A stretch of DNA of 64,000 nucleotides from Flavobacteriales bacterium (GTDB taxonomy: Bacteria; Bacteroidota; Bacteroidia; Flavobacteriales_F; PHOS-HE28): positions 1 to 64,000 of the forward strand of contig JADKCV010000002.1 in NCBI GenBank assembly GCA_016718655.1, in the 5' to 3' direction. A program made the translations under genes and the position numbers. Shown here piece after piece: positions 17,666-26,019 of this stretch; the stretch's first letter is position 1, and every line of letters starts with the position of its first letter. The notes beneath the pieces are model-generated. The model saw only the letters and a program-made list of their open reading frames with translations, was not told the DNA's origin and did not search any database.

Positions 17666-17846
17666 GTTCGTCGTCTATAAATTCACATTCGTCGATATCA
17701 TCTTCCGTTCAAGTGACTCTTTTGCAACGCTCAGCACCAGCATACCCGGACGCAACCAACTGATGGTCAGGCAATAACATGCCATGGTCCCGGATCGCTT
17801 GGTTCTTTACGTTGAGGCGTTGGAGTACTGCTCGGTTCATCTCCGC

Positions 17847-18614
17847 TCAACCTTTCCCTAACAAGCGCCGAATACGAGCGGCCACCATCAGGACGATGAA
17901 CTCCGAATTGGTCACCAAGTAACGTTTCCATAGGCGACGCGGTTCAAGGATCAGGCGGTACAACCATTCCAGCGAAAGTTCACGCATCCACCTGGGGGCG
18001 CGGCTGTCCACACCGGCATACAAGAGGAACGCACCGCCCAAACCCAGCATCACGCCCTGCACCCGACCTTTCATGGCGGCCATCCAACGCTCCTGTTTGG
18101 GGCAGCCCAAGGAGACCATGATGATCTGCGCACCTGATGCGTTGATGCGAGCAGCCTCGGCCTCCAGGTCCAGGGATGACAACGGACCGAAGGGGGGGGA
18201 ATGGACCCCGACCAAGCGCAAGGCAGGTAGCTCAGCGGCGATCCGCGCGCGGATCCGTTCCAAGGTGTCCGGCGCACCTCCATACAAGAACACGGCGAGG
18301 CCATCCTGTGCAGCCCGTTCCAGCAGCGCGGGCATCAGGTCGTTCCCGGCCACTCGTTCCTGTTGCATGCCATGGGTCCAATTCAGGACCTTGAGCACTG
18401 GCATGCCATCCGCAGTAGCCAGATCGGCGGAATTCACCACCGCTGCGAAGTCGGGAGCCTTGCATTCCACCGTCATGTGCGCATTCACGCAGCAGACGTA
18501 GCTGGAGCGCCTTTCTGCCGCTGCTTGCGCGATGACTTGGACCTGTTGGGCAAAGGAACCCACGGTGATGTCGGCCGTGAGCACCCTGCGCTTGGGAAGC
18601 AGTCCTGCGCTCAT
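17847..18614 (-). CDS. WecG/TagA/CpsF-family glycosyltransferase
   Basis: Transfers a sugar (ManNAc or ManNAc-uronate type in known members) from UDP to a polyprenyl-linked acceptor at the inner membrane. The 255 residues include NAHMTVECKAPDFAAVV, ADGMPVLKVL, FLYGGAPDTLERI, IIMVSLGCPKQERWMA and the C-terminal RAPRWMRELSLEWLYRLILEPRRLWKRYL (split: RAPRWMREL and EWLYRLILEP). All are hallmark GT26 motifs. ATG 18614 overlaps the epimerase stop (ATGA). A ManNAc-transferring enzyme fits the wecB epimerase encoded 3 kb away. Confidence 0.93.
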   Translation of the reverse strand: MSAGLLPKRRVLTADITVGSFAQQVQVIAQAAAERRSSYVCCVNAHMTVECKAPDFAAVVNSADLATADGMPVLKVLNWTHGMQQERVAGNDLMPALLERAAQDGLAVFLYGGAPDTLERIRARIAAELPALRLVGVHSPPFGPLSSLDLEAEAARINASGAQIIMVSLGCPKQERWMAAMKGRVQGVMLGLGGAFLLYAGVDSRAPRWMRELSLEWLYRLILEPRRLWKRYLVTNSEFIVLMVAARIRRLLGKG

Positions 18615-19627
18615 GCCTTGCCCAACGGGTGTTGCCGTACATCGATGCGCACGGGCTTGATGATGCGCTCGCTGCCGTTGTCGTACCACTTCACGGTCTC
18701 CTTCACGCCGGCCTCGATGCTGAAGGGGGCTTCGCCCAACGCATCGATGGTCTTGTCCATCGGGGTGATGTAGTCGCTGGTCATACTGCGGAAACGGCCA
18801 CTGGTGATCGGGAAGGGAATACCCACCAGTTTGAACGCATCGCCTACCCAGGCGAGCAGTTGGATGAGGAACGTGGGGATGTACCGGACCGGCTTACCCA
18901 CCAGCTCGCGCGAGACCACCTCCACCCATTCCTTCAAGTCGAACGGACGATCGCCCACGTAGAACACGCGCCCATCCACCACCGGACGTGGCGCATGAAG
19001 CATACGATCGATCTGCCACACCACATTGCCCACGTATCCATAGGAACGGACCACACGGCCCTTTCCGGGATGGAAGTACAGGCCCTTGCGCATGACCTTG
19101 AACATCACATCGCGGTAGCGCAAGCTCCACGGGCCCCAAATGGTGGTGGGACGGATGATGGTCCAGCAGCACGTGAGGGCAGCCTCGCGGGTGATCATCT
19201 CGGTGCGCCGCTTGGATTCACCATACACCGTGAAGGGCTTGAAGTCGAGGTCGTTCTTGGGCTGATAGCCCGCTTCGCATACGAACTGTGTACTGGTGAC
19301 CACGATCCGCTCCACGCACGCGCAGCGCTTCACGACCTCCAGCAGGATGCGTGTGCCCTCATGGTTCTGGCGATAGGCATCCACATCCACCGGTTCGTCG
19401 GTATCGGTGCGCGCAGCGAGGTGCACCACATGGGTGGGCTTGAACGCATCGAAGGCCGCCTGTACCGAGGGCTGGTCCATGAGGTCGATCTCCTTCCACC
19501 ATACGCGATGGTCGGGATCGAGGGGGGGATTCCAATCGAGGTTCAGGAGCGCGACACCCTGAGCGGCCTGAAAGGCCATGAAGTTGGTACCGATGAACCC
19601 TGAACCGCCTGTGACAAGTATGCGCAT
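18611..19627 (-). CDS. NAD-dependent epimerase/dehydratase (extended SDR)
   Basis: A 338-residue Rossmann-fold sugar-nucleotide enzyme. GGSGFIGTNF (7-16) is the NAD-binding loop, HLAARTDTDEP follows strand 4, Ser-Thr in VVTSTQF and YGESKR (the YxxxK catalytic pair) complete the active site, and RPTTIWGPW is the substrate loop. It acts on a nucleotide-sugar (or glycan precursor) whose identity the sequence does not show. It lies in a three-gene run with the GT4 enzyme upstream and the WecG-like enzyme downstream, spaced by 5 bases and a 4-base overlap. Confidence 0.92.
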   Translation of the reverse strand: MRILVTGGSGFIGTNFMAFQAAQGVALLNLDWNPPLDPDHRVWWKEIDLMDQPSVQAAFDAFKPTHVVHLAARTDTDEPVDVDAYRQNHEGTRILLEVVKRCACVERIVVTSTQFVCEAGYQPKNDLDFKPFTVYGESKRRTEMITREAALTCCWTIIRPTTIWGPWSLRYRDVMFKVMRKGLYFHPGKGRVVRSYGYVGNVVWQIDRMLHAPRPVVDGRVFYVGDRPFDLKEWVEVVSRELVGKPVRYIPTFLIQLLAWVGDAFKLVGIPFPITSGRFRSMTSDYITPMDKTIDALGEAPFSIEAGVKETVKWYDNGSERIIKPVRIDVRQHPLGKA

Positions 19628-19632
19628 GATGC

Positions 19633-20763
19633 CTAATTCGCTTCGGATACGGCCACGAGCTCACGCTCCATGGACCGATGGAACGCTTCCAACGTAAGAT
19701 CGCGGAGAAAGATGCGACGCCCCTCCTCTCCCATTCGCTTCCTCAAGGCCGGGTCCTCGGCCAGGCGTTGCATACGATCGGCCACCGCATCCGCATCCTC
19801 GATGGGTACCAGGAACCCGTTCACACCCTCCTGCACCACGGAAGGGATACCCCGCCACAGGGTGCTGACCACCGGCTTGGCGAACTGCATGGCCTCCACC
19901 AACACCAGACCGAAGCTCTCTGCCTCGAAGTAACTGGGGAAGCAGAAGATGTCACAGCCGGCGAAATGGGCGAACTTGTCGAGGTCCTTACGCACACCCA
20001 GGAAGGTCACCCGGTCCACCAGGCCATGCTCGGCGACCCAACGGGTGCATTCCTGTTCAAAGGCGGCATCGCCCCACTTGCCCATAAGTTCGAGCCGAGC
20101 GTCCACACCGCGCTGCACCAAGTTGCGGAAGGCCTCCAACATCACCCGGACTCCTTTCGACGGGATCAACACGCCGGTGAACAGGATCACCAGCGGATCA
20201 CCCGGCCCAGCGTTACGCTCGGCCACCTGGCCACGCATATCGGGTATGCCGTTGGGCACCACCACATCACGTAATGCACCGAAGGCCTTTCCGTCCTCGG
20301 GATTCTGCGGAGCGGTGCGTATGGACAGCGCAGGTCGACCGTACGCGTAGCGATAGAACGGGCCTAGCACGGAGGGCAATTGCGGACCGAACGTGGAAAC
20401 CCCTCCCGCATGAAAGTGGAACACCACCTTAGGGAACATCCAACGTGTAGCGCAAAGCAGGACGATGTCCCGCAGCACCGGAACCTTGTTGGGGCCACTG
20501 GGCGGATAGTAGAGCACCGGTGTACCGTAGCGGATACGTGCGACGGCGATACGAAGGATGGTGGTGAACAGGACCCACACCTTGCGCAACGCGAACTTGC
20601 CCACGCTCTCCATGTCCTCGGAAAAGGCCATGCGCACATGGAAGAGCTGAAGCCGTGGGGAACGGAGCTTGAGGAGCTCGGCGATCATCACAGCCTGTCC
20701 GCCATGGGGCGGTGGCGTCTGGCCTACGACGAGAATGCGGTGGGGCTTCGGGCTGACGGGCAC
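19633..20763 (-). CDS. Family 4 glycosyltransferase
   Basis: GT-B fold enzyme, 376 residues from GTG 20763. The N-terminal half begins HRILVVGQTPPPHGGQAVM, with the Gly-Gly loop. The C-terminal half has the donor-site pattern VILFTGVLIPSKGVRVMLEAF, then DIFCFPSYFEAESFGLVLVEAM (the E-x7-E of retaining GT4 enzymes: E-A-E-S-F-G-L-V-L-V-E). It builds the repeat unit on the cytoplasmic face. In-frame ATGs upstream (20922, 20817) would add a non-homologous N-terminus; GTG 20763 gives the family start. First gene of the run GT4-epimerase-WecG. Confidence 0.93.
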   Translation of the reverse strand: MPVSPKPHRILVVGQTPPPHGGQAVMIAELLKLRSPRLQLFHVRMAFSEDMESVGKFALRKVWVLFTTILRIAVARIRYGTPVLYYPPSGPNKVPVLRDIVLLCATRWMFPKVVFHFHAGGVSTFGPQLPSVLGPFYRYAYGRPALSIRTAPQNPEDGKAFGALRDVVVPNGIPDMRGQVAERNAGPGDPLVILFTGVLIPSKGVRVMLEAFRNLVQRGVDARLELMGKWGDAAFEQECTRWVAEHGLVDRVTFLGVRKDLDKFAHFAGCDIFCFPSYFEAESFGLVLVEAMQFAKPVVSTLWRGIPSVVQEGVNGFLVPIEDADAVADRMQRLAEDPALRKRMGEEGRRIFLRDLTLEAFHRSMERELVAVSEAN

Positions 20764-20766
20764 GGC

Positions 20767-20774
20767 ACAAAAGT
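20767..20774 (-). promoter_or_regulatory. Possible -7 element before the GT4 gene
   Basis: TACTTTTG lies on the minus strand only 3 bases before the proposed GTG start. No TTG is seen at the right upstream distance. If used, the mRNA would be leaderless or nearly so, so this is tentative. Confidence 0.3.
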
Positions 20775-20943
20775 ACCGGTGGCATCCGGGCGACCTCCTT
20801 GCCGGAACGACGCGCATCAACAATCCGCCGTGCATCGCTTCCAGCGCCCATTCCAGCATCCGTCGACCCCAACCGGTCATTCGTCGGAAAGTTGCAACCG
20901 TAGCGGAACAGATGGGGTTCAACCGCTTCCAATGCCATTCGCC

Positions 20944-21255
20944 ATGCGCACCCCGTACCGCCTTTTCCTCGCAGCACTCGCCACTTGGTCCTCGCTGGCC
21001 GTGAACGCGGTCACCTACTACATCTCCCCCACGGGCAATGATACCAACACCGGTACCTCACAAGCCCAGGCGTGGCGCACCATCGGACGCCTGATGCAGA
21101 ACATCTACTCCCTGCAACCCGGCGATGGTATCCGCTTCGAAAGGGGGGGCACCTACCGGGGCGAGCTATTCATCCCCAACTCGGGTACGAGCGGTCAGAA
21201 GATCACCGTGGGAGCGTACGGTAGCGGATCCTCTGCCGATCATCAGTGGCAGTGA
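20944..21255 (+). CDS. T9SS-secreted beta-helix protein, N-terminal part of a frameshifted gene
   Basis: Starts MRTPYRLFLAALATWSSLAVNA, a Sec signal peptide, then the mature start VTYYISPTGNDTNTGTSQAQAW, here split as TYYISPTGNDTN and SQAQAWRTIG, which is typical of secreted right-handed beta-helix enzymes. It continues PGDGIRFERGGTYRGEL and ITVGAYGSGSS, then falls out of frame and stops at 21255. Removing one base in the TCCTCT at 21229-21234 restores GSLPIISGSDVVTG and joins it to the frame ending at 23674 (about 909 residues in total). ATG 20932 is an alternative start. Confidence 0.8.
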   Translation: MRTPYRLFLAALATWSSLAVNAVTYYISPTGNDTNTGTSQAQAWRTIGRLMQNIYSLQPGDGIRFERGGTYRGELFIPNSGTSGQKITVGAYGSGSSADHQWQ

Positions 21256-23674
21256 TGTGGTCACCGGCTGGATCAACCACAGTGGCAACATCTGGCGGGC
21301 CAACGTGAGTGGGACGGTGAAGTATGTGTACGCCAACGGGCAAGCCATGACCCTGGCACGCTTCCCCAACACGGGTTGGCTGCGTAACGACCAAGGCACG
21401 GGAACGCAGATCCAGGACAGCGAGCTCACTCAGCCGAACGGGTACTGGAACGGTGCCACTGCGGTCATACGCAGTTCGAACTGGAGCTACGATGCGGTCA
21501 CCATCACCAACCACAGCAACGGGACCATCACCTTCCCCAACATCTACTTCAACCTGTCCCACTACGAGTGGGGCTACTTCCTGTGCAACAAGCTGAGCGA
21601 ATTGGACGCTCCGGGAGAATGGTTCCACGATACGACCAACGGCCACCTGTACCTGTGGGCACCCAACAACGCCGATCCGAATTCGATCACCGTGGAAGCG
21701 GCCGTGCGGGAGAAAGGCCTCACGGTCTACTGGCAGCGCGAACACGTCACCATCAGTGACCTGCAGTTCCAGCACCAGCGTTTGGCCGGTATCCGCTGCG
21801 ACGGCGGTGGACACGTGGAGGTGAACGGTTGCGCCTTCCGCGAACTGTACCAAGGCATCAGCAGCTACGGCAACAACAACCAGTACCTCAACAACCGCTT
21901 CGAGGACACCTACGCCAGCGGCGCCCACTTGATCGACAATAACAGCGTGTTCCAGGGCAATCGCATGGAGCGCGTGGCCATGCGCGCCGGACAGGGGGAG
22001 AACAACTGGGGGTACTTCGGTCTGCGCCTCGATGGTCAGAACAACATCATTCGCAGCAATCACTTGGAGGACATCGGCTACATCGGCATCAGCATGGACC
22101 AGAACTGCCTGGTGGAGAAGAACGTGGTGCGCAACGCCACGGCCCTGCTGAACGATGGCGGCGGCATCGCCTTCGATCACGCGAACGGCATGATCATCCA
22201 GGACAACATCGTGGTGGACATCATCGGAAGCCTGGAGAGCAGTGCACCCGACTTCGAGAACTACCGCCTGATCTCGCATGGGATCTATTTCGGCAACACC
22301 GTCATCCAGAACACCATCGTTCGTCGTAACACCGTGGCACACTGCATGGGTAGTGGCATCCACGTGGACCACACCATGGTCAGCATGGGCAATCAGGTCA
22401 CCAATAACGTGCTCTTCAACAATGCCATCCAACTCAGCGTTTCAGACTACTCCAACTACAACGGACCGGGTGCCACATCGCCCTACCATGTGCCCAACTA
22501 CAACGGGGTGTACACCGGCAACATCCTTTACAGTGTGACCAAGGATCAAGTGTGCATGAAGCAGTACAACGTGTACTCCCCGAACCCTGTGGACTTCGGC
22601 ACCTTCAACAACAACCGCTACTTCAACCCGTACAACGAGCTCAGCATCTGGGTGCACAACACCAACTCCGGCATCCAGAAGTGGATGACCCTGGAGCAAT
22701 GGCGAAGCGCGCGAAACGAGGACGCCAACTCCAGTCGCAGTCCGTTGCGCTTGGACGCATTCGAGGTGACCGAGGAACTGAGCGCGAACCTGGTACCCAA
22801 CGGCAGCTTCTCCACCAACATCGCCGGCTGGAGCGGCTGGCCCACCGAGGCCCAACTCAGCCGGGATGCCAGTTACCTGGACAACGGCGCGCTGAAGGTG
22901 CTGTTCAACAACAATGCCTCCTACCCCACCTTCACCCTGCGCCACGATGCGATGGCGGCCATCCAGAGTGGTAACTACTACCAGCTCAACTTCAGCACAC
23001 AATCCAGCATGTCCGGCACCATGAAAGTGGACGTGAAGGGTGCGAGCCAGGTCTCTGGACCGCAAACCATATTCGTTCGGGATGTCCCCTTCAGTCCCGA
23101 GCGCCGTGATATGAGCATGGTGTTCCAAAGTTCACTCACGGACCAAGCCCAGGTGCGCGTGACGAATAGCCATACCGAGAGTACTTATTGGCTGGACAAT
23201 GTGGAACTGAAGCGGGTGACCGTGCAACCTGTGGACCCCTTCGAGCGCCATGTGCTCTTGATCAACGAAGAAGCCACGGCGACCACCATACCGCTCACCG
23301 GTTGTTGGAGCGATGTGAACGGGCTTTTCCACTCGGAGGAGATCGCCCTGCCGGCGTTCAGCTCAATGGTGCTGATCAAGGAGGATGATGCCCTCTGTTT
23401 CATGAGCACGGGTGCGGATGAAGTGATGGCACAGGCTACCTCGGTGTATCCGAATCCCACGGAAGCAGGCGCCATCGTGCAACTCCAGGGCTTGAACGGG
23501 CGCGCTACACAGGTGCGGCTGACCGATACGAACGGACGGTTGTTGGCCCAGGAGATGCTTGCCGCTGGAACGCAGGAACTGGTGGTCCCCGGAACACTCG
23601 CCACTGGTATCTACATCGTGAACTGCGAACTGACCGATGGCACGCGCAGCAGTACGCGTCTGCTCGTGCGCTGA
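21125..23674 (+). CDS. T9SS-secreted beta-helix protein, main part of the frameshifted gene
   Basis: From about 21234 this frame is a right-handed parallel beta-helix with many N-x-I-x-x-N turns (NNQYLNNRFEDT, NNIIRSNHLEDIGYIGI, NTIVRRNTVAHCMG). A lectin-like/CBM-type segment follows from NLVPNGSFSTNIAGWSGW. The end is a type A T9SS sorting domain: SVYPNPTEAGAIVQL to GIYIVNCEL and RLLVR. It is probably cell-surface and glycan-acting (lyase or hydrolase fold), but no catalytic residues can be assigned. It is the only plus-strand gene inside the polysaccharide locus and ends 4 bases before the converging polymerase gene. The first 36 codons of this frame are out of register. Confidence 0.85.
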   Translation: MVSASKGGAPTGASYSSPTRVRAVRRSPWERTVADPLPIISGSDVVTGWINHSGNIWRANVSGTVKYVYANGQAMTLARFPNTGWLRNDQGTGTQIQDSELTQPNGYWNGATAVIRSSNWSYDAVTITNHSNGTITFPNIYFNLSHYEWGYFLCNKLSELDAPGEWFHDTTNGHLYLWAPNNADPNSITVEAAVREKGLTVYWQREHVTISDLQFQHQRLAGIRCDGGGHVEVNGCAFRELYQGISSYGNNNQYLNNRFEDTYASGAHLIDNNSVFQGNRMERVAMRAGQGENNWGYFGLRLDGQNNIIRSNHLEDIGYIGISMDQNCLVEKNVVRNATALLNDGGGIAFDHANGMIIQDNIVVDIIGSLESSAPDFENYRLISHGIYFGNTVIQNTIVRRNTVAHCMGSGIHVDHTMVSMGNQVTNNVLFNNAIQLSVSDYSNYNGPGATSPYHVPNYNGVYTGNILYSVTKDQVCMKQYNVYSPNPVDFGTFNNNRYFNPYNELSIWVHNTNSGIQKWMTLEQWRSARNEDANSSRSPLRLDAFEVTEELSANLVPNGSFSTNIAGWSGWPTEAQLSRDASYLDNGALKVLFNNNASYPTFTLRHDAMAAIQSGNYYQLNFSTQSSMSGTMKVDVKGASQVSGPQTIFVRDVPFSPERRDMSMVFQSSLTDQAQVRVTNSHTESTYWLDNVELKRVTVQPVDPFERHVLLINEEATATTIPLTGCWSDVNGLFHSEEIALPAFSSMVLIKEDDALCFMSTGADEVMAQATSVYPNPTEAGAIVQLQGLNGRATQVRLTDTNGRLLAQEMLAAGTQELVVPGTLATGIYIVNCELTDGTRSSTRLLVR

Positions 23675-23677
23675 GGC

Positions 23678-24976
23678 TCAGTTCAAGAATTCACCGTTCA
23701 AGGCACGTTGCCTGCGCGTGATGAAACGTGGGTCGATGGCCGCGAGGCTGAGCATGCTGAAGAATATGGGATTCCCAAGGTCGATACCATAGCAGAAGAT
23801 GTCGATCTGCCAGATGAACATCAAGTAGACGATGCCTGCAAAGAGGGGCCCCTCCAGACTGCCAGCCACGTAATGCTTCCGGTAGTAGCTGAAGCCATAC
23901 CAGACGCACAAGTAGAAAAGGACCAGACCGACCACCCCTTGGTCCATGGTGATCTCCAGGAAGGAACTGTGGAGGTGGAAGTTGAAGGAATGCTCCTCAC
24001 CCCAAAGGACGGCCAGGAAATCCAGCATACGAAGCTCATATTGCCCCCGATAGCCCAGGCCGAAGAGCCAGCCCGTGCGGTCGTACATGGCCCAGTCTGC
24101 CATGGAGTTCCAGATGTAGGTGCGACCGTTGAAGGTGGTCACGTCCTCTTTATCCACCCGCTGCAGGATGGCCACGAAAAAAGGAAGTGACAGGATCTGG
24201 TAGATGAGCAGTGCGAAACTCATCATCAACGGCATGGTGAACAGCGAAATGGTGTAGAGCCCGCGTATCACCTTCATGAACTTGAAGAGGAACAGGCTGA
24301 TGAGCACCACGAAGATCATGAATGACAACCGACTGTTGATGTTCATCATGACCGCCATGTTCACCATGAAGAGTGCACCAAGGACGATGAAACGGAAGGG
24401 CTTGCGGACGAAGTCGCGCAGGTAGAAGATGAGCATCAGATTGATGACCGACATCACGTGGGAGGCATCATAGATACCCCGCATGAAAGGCAGGTTGATA
24501 CGCCCCTCGAAGCCATGTACCAGGTTGCGTAGGCCACCCGCATAGCCAACGAGGTTCAATAAGATGAAGAAGGACAGGCTCTTGAGCAACAGCCAGGAGA
24601 AATCGAAGTCCTCGTTGGCCCGGTTATACACTTGGACCACGACGGCCGCGTTGAATGGCACGAGGAACATGACGCTGAGCGAGGTGGTGTTCAGTGGATT
24701 CAGCCCAGGAAAGTTCTTGCCGTAGGCCACCCACATGCTGATCACTAGGGAAGTGATGAACAGCATGCCCACGGCATACACCCGGTTCACCATCGGGGTC
24801 ACCTTGCCTCGGTAAAGCAGGTCCAACCCATAGACGAGCAGGATCAGGATGGACGGGAGCACCGAGAGGATGACCCCCGCGCTGAAATTCGTCTTGAACG
24901 TGACATAGGTACCCAACCCGTAGAACGGGAAGGTGAGCAGGAACAGCGTGTTGACGAGCTTGATCTTGGAGATCAC
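23678..24976 (-). CDS. O-antigen ligase/polymerase-like membrane protein (Wzy/WaaL type)
   Basis: A 432-residue polytopic protein with about eleven hydrophobic segments. The large loop near 285-345 contains TFNGRTYIWNSMADW, GLGYRG and HLHSSFLEITMDQGVVGLVLF. The GRTxxW and HxSxLE...GxxG pattern is characteristic of O-antigen polymerase/ligase proteins. It would join repeat units (or attach the glycan to its acceptor) on the periplasmic side of the inner membrane. It is the last gene in the minus-strand run that begins at wza. Wzy and WaaL cannot be separated from sequence alone; beside Wzx and Wzc, Wzy is more likely. Confidence 0.88.
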   Translation of the reverse strand: MISKIKLVNTLFLLTFPFYGLGTYVTFKTNFSAGVILSVLPSILILLVYGLDLLYRGKVTPMVNRVYAVGMLFITSLVISMWVAYGKNFPGLNPLNTTSLSVMFLVPFNAAVVVQVYNRANEDFDFSWLLLKSLSFFILLNLVGYAGGLRNLVHGFEGRINLPFMRGIYDASHVMSVINLMLIFYLRDFVRKPFRFIVLGALFMVNMAVMMNINSRLSFMIFVVLISLFLFKFMKVIRGLYTISLFTMPLMMSFALLIYQILSLPFFVAILQRVDKEDVTTFNGRTYIWNSMADWAMYDRTGWLFGLGYRGQYELRMLDFLAVLWGEEHSFNFHLHSSFLEITMDQGVVGLVLFYLCVWYGFSYYRKHYVAGSLEGPLFAGIVYLMFIWQIDIFCYGIDLGNPIFFSMLSLAAIDPRFITRRQRALNGEFLN

Positions 24977-25017
24977 CGGGAGGACCTGCTAGCGGGGCCA
25001 GCGGCCAAGATACTCGC

Positions 25018-26013
25018 TCAATTGATGCCCAACTGCTTCTGCAGCTTGGAGAAGAAGGGTGTCACAGCTTCATCCACCGAGGCCGGGAGCAGGTTCTTGA
25101 TGACATTCTTGAACTTACGGAACGAGGTGGGCTCGATGTAACGCTCGAAGTAGGCCATGTCACGCTCGGCATCCACCATCATATTCCAGGGGTGCACCAG
25201 CGGAAAAGCGGTCTCATACAGGTCCTCCTTGTTGCGGCGGTCCTTCTCGCTCACCGTATGCGTGCCATCGGCCCCGAAGCCGATGTTACGGATCATATTG
25301 GTATTGGGGATGCATGTCACTCCGCGGTCGAGGATGCGCGCAAGGTCCATCTGGTAGTCCCAGGAACGGATCGTGCCCTCGTACTGGGCCTGGAAAAGCT
25401 TGTAGGCCTCCTTCATCTCGGCCTTGCTCAGGAACTGACCTGCCAACAGACCGGAATCGCGGGCCTGTGGCCAGGCCTTCATCTGCACATCGTACTTCTT
25501 CCAGACCCGTCGCCAGCCTGCCCAGCCCCAATACGCGCCGTAGCCGTGGGCCGAGTAGTAGTAGCTATCCGTGTTCTTCACCGGCCACTCGGTCATCAGG
25601 TTGTTGCCCATGATGCACCAGACCCGGTCATCATGCCGGTAGCGCTCCAGCAGCTCTTCACAGTACCAGAAGAAGCTCTGTGAAGGAAAGGTGTCGTCCT
25701 CCAGTACGATACCCTCCTCCTCGTTCTCCCAGAACCAGTCCATGGCCGTGCTCTCACCCATCATCACGCCCAGGTTCTTGTCGCTGAACTTCGTGAACAG
25801 CTGACAGTCCCAGTCCACCAGTTCCACCAAGGAGCGCACGCGTTCACAGCGCGCCTTTTCGGCCTCATTGCGCGGGCCATCGCAGGCGAAGTACAGGCGG
25901 GGTGGCTTGGCCTCTCGGATGGCCTCCATCACCTGCCGCGCACTGTCGTAGCGGTTGAAGGCGATGAACAGCACAGGGGTGCGGAGCGGTGCGGTGGGCT
26001 TGAATGAGCTCAT
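25018..26013 (-). CDS. Glycosyltransferase, GT-A fold
   Basis: 331 residues. The N-terminus TPVLFIAFNRYDSARQVMEAI is the nucleotide-sugar domain of GT2/GNT-I-like enzymes. GIVLEDDTFPSQSFFWYCEELL carries the metal-binding Glu-Asp-Asp (DxD analogue). AHGYGAYWGWAGWRRVW and SWDYQMDLARIL follow in the acceptor half. Members are common in Bacteroidota exopolysaccharide loci; donor and acceptor are unknown. It lies between the Wzy-like gene and the zinc-ribbon glycosyltransferase, 4 bases from the latter, and acts on the cytoplasmic face of the membrane. Confidence 0.88.
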   Translation of the reverse strand: MSSFKPTAPLRTPVLFIAFNRYDSARQVMEAIREAKPPRLYFACDGPRNEAEKARCERVRSLVELVDWDCQLFTKFSDKNLGVMMGESTAMDWFWENEEEGIVLEDDTFPSQSFFWYCEELLERYRHDDRVWCIMGNNLMTEWPVKNTDSYYYSAHGYGAYWGWAGWRRVWKKYDVQMKAWPQARDSGLLAGQFLSKAEMKEAYKLFQAQYEGTIRSWDYQMDLARILDRGVTCIPNTNMIRNIGFGADGTHTVSEKDRRNKEDLYETAFPLVHPWNMMVDAERDMAYFERYIEPTSFRKFKNVIKNLLPASVDEAVTPFFSKLQKQLGIN

Positions 26014-26019
26014 GACGGA

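Noticed and set aside
17709..17840. 43-codon minus-strand ORF between the WecG-like and sugar transferase genes
   Set aside because: No signal peptide, family resemblance or promoter; the region is simply AT-richer upstream of a promoter.
21203..22432. Long minus-strand ORF (409 codons) opposite the beta-helix gene
   Set aside because: Val/His/Asp-rich composition from reading a GC-rich gene backwards; the plus strand has a coherent signal peptide, fold and sorting domain.
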